In this document: positions 1 through 8,200 of the stretch, piece after piece | Layout of the letters: every line of letters begins with the position of its first letter | Numbering within the stretch: position 1 is the first letter of the stretch | Source: DAOTWP01 sp034435675 | Lineage (GTDB): Bacteria; Chloroflexota; Anaerolineae; Aggregatilineales; Phototrophicaceae | Direction: 5' to 3' | Assembly: GCA_034435675.1 (NCBI GenBank) | Contig: DAOTWP010000248.1 | Span: forward strand, 1 to 19,628 | Length of the DNA: 19,628 nt | Notes under the pieces: model-generated | Database searches by the model: none | What the model saw: the letters and a program-made list of their open reading frames with translations, nothing else | What the model was told of the DNA's origin: nothing | Position numbers and translations under genes: made by a program

Positions 1-344
1 GGCATCTCCGGCAGTTGTTCCTCGGGGAAAAAATTATTAGCAACGGTTTCGCGGGTAGTTTGCAACAGCCTGCCCCCATAGCGCCAGCCCGAAAAAAGGA
101 CATTGACCCGCCGGGCAGCAGGCCAGTAGTACAGCGCAATCGGCTGTTTCACATAAGCGATGATGCCGGTTTCTTCCTGCACTTCACGCGCGGCAGTCTT
201 CGCCAGCTCCTCGCCTTTGTTGGCGCGTCCGCCCGGCAAATTCCAGACTCCCAGATCATCGCGCTTAGAAAGCAGAATCCGGTAGTCGTCGTCCATCACC
301 GCACACTGCACCCCTAATCGCAGAAATGCCCGCCCCAGATTCAT
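1..344 (-). CDS. Nudix hydrolase, partial (C-terminus beyond left edge)
   Basis: Probable Nudix-family pyrophosphohydrolase that cleaves a nucleoside diphosphate linked to another moiety. Translating the minus strand from the ATG at 344 gives an open frame of 114 residues running off the window. A complete Nudix box is visible: G39, five residues, E45, seven residues, then R53-E54-V-Q-E57-E58-T-G60-I, so the metal-binding glutamates are present. It is preceded by the usual beta-strand ending LGVWNLPGG. GAGG lies 6 bases upstream of the ATG. The gene sits 42 bp downstream of the 8-oxoguanine deaminase-like gene on the same strand, so the two are probably co-transcribed. The substrate cannot be read from the sequence; a MutT-like clean-up role is suggested only by the neighbour. 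The family call is secure and the specificity unknown. Confidence 0.9.
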   Translation of the reverse strand, partial: MNLGRAFLRLGVQCAVMDDDYRILLSKRDDLGVWNLPGGRANKGEELAKTAAREVQEETGIIAYVKQPIALYYWPAARRVNVLFSGWRYGGRLLQTTRETVANNFFPEEQLPEM

Positions 345-386
345 TGCTGCCTCAGTTCTGCGCCGCGCCGCACGCGCAGCCTGCTG

Positions 387-1754
387 CTAATCCCCGTTCA
401 CAAGCTGCCGGGACAAACGATTATGCTGCTCAACCAGCACTGGCAGATCTACCGTAAGCAGCACGCCGTCCTGCACGACGATTTTACCATTGATCACCGC
501 CAGATCGACATTGGCGGGCTGGCAAAACAGCAGCGCCGCGACCGGGTCGTGCAGCGCCCCGGCAAAGCCGACCTGATCCAGCCGGAAGGCGACAAAATCT
601 GCCGCCATGCCGGGCACAAGCGCGCCGATGTCATCGCGCCCCAGCACCGCCGCACCACCCAGCGTGGCAATTTCCAGCGCTTCGCGGGCAGACATCGCCG
701 CCGGGTTGGGCTGCCCATCCATGCCACCGACACGCTGAAGCAGCATTGCCAGCCGCGCCTCGCCCAACAGATGCCCCGCGTCATTCGATGCTGAACCATC
801 CACGCCTAACCCGACTCTGACACCCCGGTCACGCATGTGGCGCACCGGCGCAATACCCGACGCAAGACGCATGTTGGAGGATGGACAGTGACAAACGCCC
901 GTGCCAGTGCGGGCAAACAGTCCAATTTCGTCCGCATCCAGCTTGACGCAGTGCGCATGCCAGACATCCTCACCGACCCAACCGGCATCCTGCGCATAAT
1001 CGCCGGGTTTCAGCCCGTAATGCTCCAGGCTGTAGGCAACATCATTGTCATTTTCCGCCAGATGCGTATGCAACCGCACGCCGTAGCTGCGCGCCAGTGC
1101 CGCCGATTCGCGCATCAACTCCTGCGATACTGTGAACGGCGAACAGGGAGCAATCACAATGCGCTGCATCGCATAGCGGCTAGGGTCGTGATATTCCTCC
1201 ACTGCGCGGCGCATATCGCGCAGTATCGCCGCCTCGTCTTCGACCACGCTGTCCGGCGGCAGACCGCCCTTGCTTTCGCCGACGCTCATTGCCCCGCGTG
1301 ACGCATGAAAACGCATACCGATGTCCTGCGCGGCACGGAGTTCGTCTTCAATACGCACATCATTAGGGAAAATGTAGAGGTGATCGCTGCTGGTCGTGCA
1401 GCCGGAGAGGATCAATTCTGCCATCGCCAGCCGAGCACTGGTATAGAGCATCTCGCCGGTCAAGCCCGCCCAGATGGGGTAGAGGCTCTTCAACCAGCCA
1501 AACAATTCCGAATCCTGCGCGATCACGCGGGTCAGCGCCTGCACCATGTGATGGTGGGTATTGACCAGCCCCGGCAGCACGATATGCTGGCGCAGATCAA
1601 GGACTGTGTCTGCTGTCTGCATGGGCATCTCTGCCAGTGTCCCCACCGCCACAATCACATTATCCTGCACATACAGCGCGGCATCGCGCAGTTCACGCCG
1701 AGCGGCGTCCATCGTGACCAGTGTATGAATATTTTTGAGGAGTAACGTGGTCAA
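387..1754 (-). CDS. 8-oxoguanine deaminase-like amidohydrolase
   Basis: Metal-dependent hydrolase of the amidohydrolase superfamily (cytosine deaminase/AtzB-like branch), most like 8-oxoguanine deaminase, which converts 8-oxoguanine to urate plus ammonia. Motifs, numbered from a TTG start at 1754: the first metal pair in LPGLVNTHHH (H67 and H69), HTHLAE at 229-234, WHAHC near 266-269, and GLGVDGSASND with D319. SSDHLYIFPND and SVGESKGGLPPD are typical of the 8-oxoguanine deaminase group. I prefer TTG 1754 because GGAG lies 9 bases upstream and the protein then starts LTTLLLKNIHTLVTMD, as relatives do. An ATG at 1820 would add 22 residues of unlikely sequence. The length of 455 residues is normal for the family. 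The Nudix gene follows 42 bp downstream. Related s-triazine or guanine deaminases are the main alternative for specificity. Confidence 0.9.
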   Translation of the reverse strand: MTTLLLKNIHTLVTMDAARRELRDAALYVQDNVIVAVGTLAEMPMQTADTVLDLRQHIVLPGLVNTHHHMVQALTRVIAQDSELFGWLKSLYPIWAGLTGEMLYTSARLAMAELILSGCTTSSDHLYIFPNDVRIEDELRAAQDIGMRFHASRGAMSVGESKGGLPPDSVVEDEAAILRDMRRAVEEYHDPSRYAMQRIVIAPCSPFTVSQELMRESAALARSYGVRLHTHLAENDNDVAYSLEHYGLKPGDYAQDAGWVGEDVWHAHCVKLDADEIGLFARTGTGVCHCPSSNMRLASGIAPVRHMRDRGVRVGLGVDGSASNDAGHLLGEARLAMLLQRVGGMDGQPNPAAMSAREALEIATLGGAAVLGRDDIGALVPGMAADFVAFRLDQVGFAGALHDPVAALLFCQPANVDLAVINGKIVVQDGVLLTVDLPVLVEQHNRLSRQLVNGD

Positions 1755-1897
1755 AAAACAATACTCCAGTGTAAGGGTAATGTTAAAACGATGCTTCGGG
1801 CAGCCAGGCAGGTCTCGCATCCGCCTGCGCTTCAGGGCAAACGCCTGCCTACACCCCCGCCAGCGCGGAACCCTGCCTCAACGGTTTGATTACTCTC

Positions 1898-1906
1898 AGT
1901 ATACCA
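1898..1906 (-). promoter_or_regulatory. Extended -10 promoter for the deaminase-Nudix operon
   Basis: On the minus strand this reads TGGTATACT, an extended -10 (TG, one base, then TATACT with 5 of 6 matches to TATAAT). No convincing -35 is present at 16-18 bases. Transcription would start near 1891, leaving a leader of about 135 nt before the TTG at 1754. That leader is G-rich and shows no riboswitch I can recognise. Confidence 0.5.
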
Positions 1907-1911
1907 CAACA

Positions 1912-1939
1912 GGTGTATCCCCTCACCTGAGGATACACC
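1912..1939 (-). repeat. Perfect 9-bp inverted repeat upstream of the deaminase promoter
   Basis: GGTGTATCC and GGATACACC are separated by 10 bases that themselves contain CCTCA/TGAGG. No T-run follows on either strand, so it is a poor intrinsic terminator. It lies just upstream of the extended -10 at 1898-1906, where a regulator operator would be expected, and also about 70 bp downstream of the clpP stop. Operator or clpP 3'-end hairpin are both possible. Confidence 0.45.
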
Positions 1940-1989
1940 CGCCCTGTTAAACCGCGCTCGATTTGTTACTGCCTGTATGCCAGGGCAGC

Positions 1990-2007
1990 AGGCGCCCAAA
2001 AGCGCCT
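1990..2007 (-). terminator. Weak hairpin at the clpP stop codon
   Basis: AGGCGC and GCGCCT pair around a six-base loop, and the stem begins inside the clpP TAG stop. There is no U-tract after the stem. It may stabilise the mRNA 3' end or be a weak terminator. Confidence 0.3.
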
Positions 2008-2635
2008 ATTTCTTGCCGTTCTTGACCTTTGCCGCGTCTACCATCTTGCGGCTCTCGATGACCGAATCCGCCAGTCCATATTCCACCGCAGCTTTGGCAT
2101 CCAGATACAGGTCCCGATCCATATCGGCTTCCAGCCGCGCGCGTTCCTGCCCGGTATGCTTCATGAAGATGTCAATCAGCATATCTTTCAGGCGGGTAAT
2201 TTCTTTCGCCTGAATGACAATGTCCGTCGCCTGCCCGCGTGCGCCGCCCAGTGGTTGGTGCATATGTACGGTGGCATTGGGCAGTACGTAGCGCATGCCT
2301 TTCGTCCCGGCAATCAACAGCACAGTGCCAAAGCTGGCAGTCACACCAACGGCAATGGTGCTGACCGGCGCGCTGATCGCCTGCATTGTATCGTAGATGG
2401 CTAACCCGGCATATATTTCGCCACCCGGTGACTGGATATGCATCTGAATCGGTTTCTCCGGGTCTTCACGATCCAGGAACAGCAGTTGGGCGACCATCAG
2501 GTTCGCCGTCTGGCTGTTCACATCCGTCCCCATGATGATGATGCGCTCCTTGAGCAGCAGCGAGTAAATGTCATAGGCACGCTCGCCGCGATTGCCCTGC
2601 TCGATCACCATCGGAATAACGTTACGGAAATCCAT
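2006..2635 (-). CDS. clpP: ATP-dependent Clp protease proteolytic subunit
   Basis: ClpP is the serine peptidase of the Clp complex. It forms a 14-mer barrel fed by ClpX, ClpA or ClpC and degrades unfolded or tagged proteins in the cytoplasm. The 209-residue product has the hallmark EQGNRGERAYDIYSLLLKER near its N-terminus, then LLFLDREDPEKPI and QSPGGEIYAG. The catalytic triad by family alignment is Ser101 (in TASFGT), His126 (in HMHQP) and Asp175 (in DMDRD). The nucleophile elbow reads ASFG rather than the usual ASMG. AAGGAG lies about 6 bases before the ATG. There is no clpX or tig next to it, so it stands alone between the transposase-like gene and the deaminase operon, with its own likely promoter at 2668-2696. 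The family assignment is secure; whether it is the main or a secondary ClpP paralogue is unknown. Confidence 0.97.
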   Translation of the reverse strand: MDFRNVIPMVIEQGNRGERAYDIYSLLLKERIIIMGTDVNSQTANLMVAQLLFLDREDPEKPIQMHIQSPGGEIYAGLAIYDTMQAISAPVSTIAVGVTASFGTVLLIAGTKGMRYVLPNATVHMHQPLGGARGQATDIVIQAKEITRLKDMLIDIFMKHTGQERARLEADMDRDLYLDAKAAVEYGLADSVIESRKMVDAAKVKNGKK

Positions 2636-2667
2636 ACATGACTCCTTACTCGACAGTACGTGATTGG

Positions 2668-2696
2668 ATTATCTGTTCAACACTGGTGCGCCACAA
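2668..2696 (-). promoter_or_regulatory. Putative clpP promoter
   Basis: Minus strand: TTGTGG, a 17-base spacer, then GATAAT (5 of 6 matches to TATAAT). The start would fall near 2661, about 25 nt before the clpP ATG, with the Shine-Dalgarno between them. The -35 box is only a partial match. Confidence 0.45.
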
Positions 2697-2771
2697 GGCA
2701 GCACATCCTGTAACAACGGGCGAGGCAGACCCCCTAACACGCTTCATCTCCATGCCTGCGGTATGGGCACA

Positions 2772-3785
2772 TCATGCCAGCAGTTCCGCGACAGCGAATA
2801 CGCCGGCAGGCAGCATTCCCAGCGGGAAAGCCTCCGCGAAGGCAGCAGCGGCAGCCCCTTGTTCCGCTCCAGCACTCGCCAGCAGCACATCGCCCAGCGC
2901 TGCCAGCGCTGCCGCCGCGCGTGGGAATTCAGATGACAACCGGCGCGCCAGTTCCGCCATCTGACCCGGCAGTTCACTGGCACTGCTGTCAACCAGTAAA
3001 TTCGAAATGGCGCGAACGACACCGGGTTGATCGGGTACAGGCACATGCCGCAGCACATCGCCCAGCGCCACTGCCGGGCAGTACTGCCAGCGAGCGTCAA
3101 TGAACACCTCGTCAACTGCTTCGCGTACACCACTAAAGCCATCGCTCAGCACCTGCCGCACGTCCCGCAGCCCACGCCCGCGCAGCCTGCGCAGCAGCGC
3201 CTCCCAGTTGATGCGCGTTTCGCAGGCTAGCAGCACGCGCTCCCCTGCCGGGGTAACACCAACCGCCAGCGCCACACGCCCGCCGTCCGGCAGTGTTAAC
3301 ACATCGAGCCAGAGCGAGCTGTAGCGATCCTTCAGCGGGCGTGACTTGTAAGCCTCTGCCAGATCATCAAGCTGCTCACAGATGTCGGCTGCGAGACTGC
3401 GCGGCGCGGGAGGAATGCCAAGACTGACCAGCGTCTCCTCCACCGCCTTCATCGTGGCACCCTGCACGTAGACCTGCTCAACCAACGCCAGCAGCAGCGC
3501 CTCGGCGGATTCCGGCATGGTCAGAAACACAGGGAAATAGCTGCCGTGCCGCAGTTTGGGAATACGCACGACCAGATCGCCCAGACGAGTCTGCCAGAGG
3601 CGCTCGCGGTAGCCATTGCGATAATTATTACGGCTACCCCGGCGCTCGTAGTGCCCTGCCTCGACGCGCTGGCTGATCGCCACTTCCATGACTGCCTGCA
3701 CCGCAGCGGACAAACCAGCGCGCAGATAGTCTTGATCAATTTCCAGCCCCAGCACCTGCATCATTTCATGGATGGTGTGCGCCAT
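2772..3785 (-). CDS. IS256/Mutator-type transposase, C-terminally truncated
   Basis: Related to IS256-family (Mutator-type) DDE transposases. The N-terminal half is typical: SRNNYRNGYRERLW, TRLGDLVVRIPKLRHGSYFP, VYVQGATMKAVEETL and RPLKDRYSSLWLDV. The first two catalytic aspartates are present, D161 in LWLD and D215 in LSDGFSG. The following Cys/His motif is damaged: WQYC keeps the Cys, but the His two residues on is lost. Similarity continues through FPRAAAALAALGDVLLASAG and then stops, just before where the conserved NPLERLN segment with the catalytic Glu should be. The product is 337 residues against about 400 for active family members, so it is probably inactive as a transposase. The frame has no internal stop or frameshift. 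GAGGG lies 7 bases before the ATG at 3785; GTG at 3788 is an alternative. No terminal inverted repeats or target duplications were found around it. It is either a decaying relic or a domesticated derivative. Confidence 0.8.
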   Translation of the reverse strand: MAHTIHEMMQVLGLEIDQDYLRAGLSAAVQAVMEVAISQRVEAGHYERRGSRNNYRNGYRERLWQTRLGDLVVRIPKLRHGSYFPVFLTMPESAEALLLALVEQVYVQGATMKAVEETLVSLGIPPAPRSLAADICEQLDDLAEAYKSRPLKDRYSSLWLDVLTLPDGGRVALAVGVTPAGERVLLACETRINWEALLRRLRGRGLRDVRQVLSDGFSGVREAVDEVFIDARWQYCPAVALGDVLRHVPVPDQPGVVRAISNLLVDSSASELPGQMAELARRLSSEFPRAAAALAALGDVLLASAGAEQGAAAAAFAEAFPLGMLPAGVFAVAELLA

Positions 3786-4006
3786 CACATCACCCTCACA
3801 CCAGACGGTAGTTTCGTTTTGACGATACGCTCAGTAAAGCGTAGTTCCTGCAGTGCAGCAACTTTTTACACCACGTGCAGCGGCGCAATGACAATGCTTC
3901 TGCCCGCTGCTTGCAGTGTTGATACTAAACGAAAAGCGCCCCACTGGATAGTGAGGCGAGCGAACTCTATTACACTTCTTATGGGTCTGTAGTGTCTGGA
4001 CAGTGA

Positions 4007-4894
4007 CTATCCTGCGCCGCCAGCAATGCGCCACGCTGCTTTCAGCGTGTTATGCAGCAGCATCGTGATCGTCATTGGACCCACGCCACCGGGTACTTTG
4101 GTGATCGCCCCGGCGACCTCAGCCGCGCTGGCAAATTCCACATCCCCGACATACTTGTAGCCTTTTTCGCTTCCGGGATCATCCACATGATTCGAGCCAA
4201 CATCAATCACTACCGCACCGGGTTTGAGCCACGCGCCTTTGACAAATTCCGCGCTGCCAATCGCCGCGATGACCACATCCGCCGCACGCACAACCTCCGG
4301 CAAATCCTTCGTCCGGCTGTGACACACCGTCACCGTCGCGTTCGCCTTGACCAGCATCAGCGCAACCGGCATACCAACAATGTTGCTGCGCCCGATGACC
4401 ACCGCGTTCGCCCCGTTCAGCGGTGCACCGACTGCTTCGAGCAGTACCATGCAGCCAGTTGGCGTGGCAGGCGTGAACAGCGGCTCGCGTCCTTTCATCG
4501 CCAGCAGCCCGATATTGGTGGGGTGAATGCCATCCACATCCTTTTCGATGCCGATGGCGTTCAGAATGGTCTCTTCGTCAATATGTTTGGGCAGCGGAAG
4601 CTGCACCAGAATGCCATGAATGCGCGGATCAGCATTCAGGGTTTGCACCACTTGCAGCACTTCGTCCTGGGTGCTTTCGGCAGGCAGGTAATGCCCGATA
4701 GACTCAATGCCTGCGCTTTCGCAGGCGCGGCGTTTCATCCGCACATACATTGCCGACGCCGGATTATCCCCGACCAACACCACCGCAAGACCGGGCTTAT
4801 AGCCATGTTGCTCGGCAAAGCGACCGGACTCTGCGGCAATCTCGGCGCGCATGCGTTTGGCAACTGCTTCTCCATCAATTATTTTTGCGACCAA
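4007..4894 (-). CDS. folD: Bifunctional methylene-THF dehydrogenase/cyclohydrolase FolD
   Basis: FolD interconverts 5,10-methylene-, methenyl- and 10-formyl-tetrahydrofolate using NADP, feeding one-carbon units to purine, formyl-Met and thymidylate synthesis. Motifs, numbered from the TTG at 4894: catalytic Y50 and K54 in MYVRMKRRA, GILVQLPLP, KDVDGIHPTNIG, PATPTG (the usual Cys after the first Pro is Ala), the NADP-binding VIGRSNIVGMP, and the C-terminal PGGVGPMTITMLLHNT. The TTG start is chosen because AAGGTGG lies 6 bases upstream and the protein then begins at the family's usual VAKIIDG. An ATG at 4927 would add 11 poorly conserved residues. The length of 295 residues is normal. It is divergent from the giant surface-protein gene, and the transposase-like gene follows 221 bp downstream. 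Confidence 0.96.
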   Translation of the reverse strand: MVAKIIDGEAVAKRMRAEIAAESGRFAEQHGYKPGLAVVLVGDNPASAMYVRMKRRACESAGIESIGHYLPAESTQDEVLQVVQTLNADPRIHGILVQLPLPKHIDEETILNAIGIEKDVDGIHPTNIGLLAMKGREPLFTPATPTGCMVLLEAVGAPLNGANAVVIGRSNIVGMPVALMLVKANATVTVCHSRTKDLPEVVRAADVVIAAIGSAEFVKGAWLKPGAVVIDVGSNHVDDPGSEKGYKYVGDVEFASAAEVAGAITKVPGGVGPMTITMLLHNTLKAAWRIAGGAG

Positions 4895-5129
4895 TGCTGT
4901 CCACCTTAAGGATTTAGTTATCCACAAACGGCGCGCGGTTTTCCGCGTGACTGCGCCTCATAAAGGCTAGCATAGCACGCCAACCACGCAGGCACGAGTG
5001 TAATTCATCACATCCAGTCAGGAACGGATGCAACCGTTAAGGCTGAATTGTTGTCAAAGCATTTGTACAACTCGCGCACAAATTCGAAAGCCACAAGTGC
5101 CATTTCTTCGGTAAGATAGATAACATGGC

Positions 5130-5150
5130 AACAGGTATATTGTGCCTGTT
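5130..5150 (+). promoter_or_regulatory. Inverted repeat centred on a -10-like box
   Basis: AACAGG and CCTGTT form a perfect 6-bp inverted repeat with a 9-base centre. That centre starts with TATATT (5136-5141), a plausible -10 for the downstream giant gene. No good -35 is present at 16-18 bases, as expected for an activator-dependent or repressor-controlled promoter. Transcription would start about 65 nt before the ATG at 5213. Confidence 0.4.
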
Positions 5151-5173
5151 TCGCGCCTTAAACCGGGCAACCG

Positions 5174-5189
5174 ACACAATTCATTGTGT
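5174..5189 (+). promoter_or_regulatory. 16-bp palindrome in the leader of the giant gene
   Basis: ACACAAT-TC-ATTGTGT is a perfect 7-bp inverted repeat with a 2-base centre, followed by TTTGTAAAA. The AT-rich stem and very short centre look more like a protein-binding operator than an RNA hairpin. It lies 23 bases upstream of the ATG, just before the ribosome-binding site. Confidence 0.4.
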
Positions 5190-5212
5190 TTTGTAAAACG
5201 AGGTCTCGAATT

Positions 5213-8200
5213 ATGGAGCGACGAATTGGAACCAGCCAATCGCTGAAACAACATCTCCAGCGCGGTCAGGCGTTAGTCGAATACGCCCTGATTATCGTGC
5301 TGCTGGTGTTCGCGTTCGTCTTTGTGCTGCAAGCAACTGGACCGGCACTGAACAACGTGTTCAACAATGTCGTGAACAGCCTTGTCGCCGAAGCGGGCAC
5401 GCCCCAGCCCGACATTGAGTCGCGCGGCGGACCGACACAGTTCTGGCTGACGGTTACCTGGGCGGCAAGCAACCGTGAGCAAGGGCGTCCGTTCCCGACG
5501 AACCTACCCCCGCCGCCAACGGAACCCCCAACAGAAGGTCCACCACCACCGGCGACCAATACCCCACTGCCCACTAACACGCCGACCCAGACAGCAACAC
5601 CGGGTCCCACCGCGACACTGGCGGATATGGCGTTTGTGGCACCCTTTGAAGACCCGATGACCGAACCGGATCACTGGCGCGTGGACAACTCGGTCTTTCT
5701 GGGGTCTGCCCTGTGGCGCGTGGAGTACTTCCCCAACACCACGCTGAGCGGGTCGCCAGACTTTGATGACTTCAAGCAAGACGTCAGCATGCTGCCTGCC
5801 AGCGGTCAGCCGCCGGTTTCTGGCTGGCTTTCGACGAATTATTCGACGCGCTGGACCAAGGCGATTTATCTGGCACAGCCCACGCGCGTGACGTTCAGCC
5901 TCAGTTCGGACGACGGTGTGCGCCTGTGGCTGCTGCCCGCGGGTCAGCAGGCGGGCAGCTGCCTGAGTGGATCCGGCGTATCCAGCCCGCCAACACCCGG
6001 TCAGAGTAACGGACAAAGTAACCGCGTCTTCGGTGACCCGGCAACCCACTGCCTGCTGGTGGATGACTGGCAGAGTCAGGGCATGAACAGCACCCCCGCG
6101 GTGACGCGCACGATCCCTGCGGGAGCCTACACACTGCAAATTGACCATTATCAGGGCGGTGGCGGGCACGGATTGACCATGAGCACCAGCGGCGGCGGCG
6201 GTATGGGCAGCCCGGACGACAGCAATCTCGCCGGTGGCGCGCCGCTGTGTACATGGACGCACGCCGACACATCGCGCGCCAACAGCTTCCAGGATGCCAA
6301 ATTCATGTGGGAAGAAAACGGCAGCGGCGACTTCCCGGCAAACATGCTCTGCCATCTGGAGTTTCGCGGGTATGTAGAAATCCCTGCGGGCATGACCAAT
6401 CCTGAATTCACCTTCTGGGATGTCTGGGATTTTGGCAACGGCAACACCCGCGCCTGGGTAGAATTTGCCGAATATATCCCGACAAGCGACCCTGGTTACG
6501 GTTGGGGCGTCGAACGCGGACCATCCGGGGTAGTCTGGCAGCGACCGGCAGCGTCTAACCCGCTGCGTGTGGGACCGAGCAGCAACTATGCGTGGACGTT
6601 CAACCGGGTTGACCTGGCGGCGCTGGGCTTCCAGCCAGGTGATCAGGTCACGTTCCGCTTTGTCATCCAGAACAGCGGCGGCGGCAACAACCGGCGCTGG
6701 TACGTGGACGACATCGCCGTCCAGCAAAGCAGCACCGGCACGAATACCTACACCGTCGGCGATTTCTGGGATCTGGAAACCCCGAACCAGGAAGCAGACT
6801 TCATTACCAGTGGACGCTGGGCGCGTGTGGCGGCAGGCAGCAAGGCACGCGGCGCGTATTCCTGGCACGAAAGCCCCGGCAACAGCCAGCGCTACGATGT
6901 CAACTGGGAAGGCACAGAGCGCGTCCACTACATCGAATTCAACGGGCGTATTGACCTGAGCGGCAGCACCCCGGACCTCGAAGGCGATACCGGCGCGCCG
7001 CTGCTCTCCTTCTATCACGCTTATGAAATCGCGCGCGATGCCCGGCTTGAAGTCCAGTACACGCGCGACCCGTATAATGCCCTGCCCGCGACGTGGACAA
7101 CCATCCCGGCGGTTGGCACCATTCTGCCCTCTGCAACCAGCACTCGCACGCAGGCATCGCTGGTGTTCTACGAAGTCGCGCTGGAAAACATCCCCAATTA
7201 CAACACCCAACCTTTCCGGCTGCGCTTCGCACTGATCATCAATACCACTGACGGTGGGCGTGTGGCAGATGGTTGGTATATTGACGAAATCTACATCGAA
7301 CGCGACGAAGTCGAACGCTTCTCATACTATCCGTTCCTCGATACTGCCGAGTCCGCCAATTCGTTCTGGCGTTCCAGCGGGCAGTGGGATCGCACCACTG
7401 AGAACGGCGTGTTCGACAGTCTTGCCTCGTATGCGGACAGCCCGAACCGCGACTACGTGCGCGGCGATGACTCAACGCTGACGATCCGCTATCCGTTCGA
7501 CCTGAACGACGACACACCGGAAAACCAGACCCTCTACGGTGGCAATATCCACTACGCCAGCAATCCGGGTGCCGGGCTGCTCATTCAGGGCACGCCGGAA
7601 AACGTAGCAACCAATCCGGTGCTGACCTTCTGGCACTACCGCAATCTGAACAGCGGTGCCGCGCTCTATGTGGAATGGCGGCGCGCGGACGAAAGCAACA
7701 ACTGGACGGCGCTGTGGTCGTACCAGTACGGCAACTCAACCAGCGGCAGCGTCTACAACGAAACCGGCATCAACCTGGCATGGGAACGTGTCGAAGTGGA
7801 TATGGGACAAGGCATCATCGCCTATAACCCTACTGACGGCAACCTCTATGACGATGACATCCTCATCCGCTTCCGCCTGGATGTGCGCAACAGCAACGCA
7901 CGCGACGGGGTGTATGTGGACAACATCCTCATCGAAAACCGCCGCGATAACGTCTGGGACTTGCGCCCTGCCGCTGCTGGTGGTGATGGCGTGACGTGGA
8001 TCGAAACCTTTGAAGTCAATGACTGGGTCAACCGCTGGTGGACCGGTGGCGACTGGTTCACAGTGGAATATGAGGCACACACTGGGCTGCGCTCGCTGCA
8101 CGAAAGCGGTTTTGACCAGACCGCCGCGCCGCCGAACGGGCAGCTTCAACCCGAACCGGCAATGAACGAAATGCGCAGCCGCCATGACACTTATCAGGTG

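Larger units (their letters stand above)
4895..5212. other. Divergent intergenic region (folD / giant surface protein)
   Basis: This 318-bp gap separates two divergently transcribed genes and holds no credible gene. It contains a small GC hairpin in the folD leader at 4934-4947 (CGCGG, TTTT loop, CCGCG), the inverted repeat around a -10-like box at 5130-5150, and the palindrome at 5174-5189. A possible folD -10 (TATGCT on the minus strand near 4974) has no good -35. Confidence 0.6.

Noticed and set aside
1755..1897. Purine riboswitch in the leader of the deaminase gene
   Set aside because: I could not find the conserved three-way junction sequences of purine-type riboswitches, only G-rich segments without a clear fold.
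2677..3922. TCAACACTG (2677-2685) and its reverse complement CAGTGTTGA (3914-3922) flanking the transposase-like gene
   Set aside because: The match is only 9 bp, does not extend, and has no adjacent target-site duplication; IS256-type ends are about 25 bp. A chance match is likely.
4052..4909. 285-codon plus-strand open frame opposite folD
   Set aside because: The minus strand encodes a full-length FolD with all motifs; the plus-strand product is Arg/His-rich shadow sequence.
5186..5212. GTG at 5186 as the start of the giant protein
   Set aside because: It lies within the palindrome and adds nine residues before a leader already typical of prepilins; the ATG at 5213 has a GAGG at good spacing.
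5504..7210. Long open frame on the minus strand (568 codons) inside the giant gene
   Set aside because: It lies opposite a plus-strand frame with clear repeated protein modules, has no recognisable domain, and is explained by GC-rich codon usage leaving the antisense frame open.
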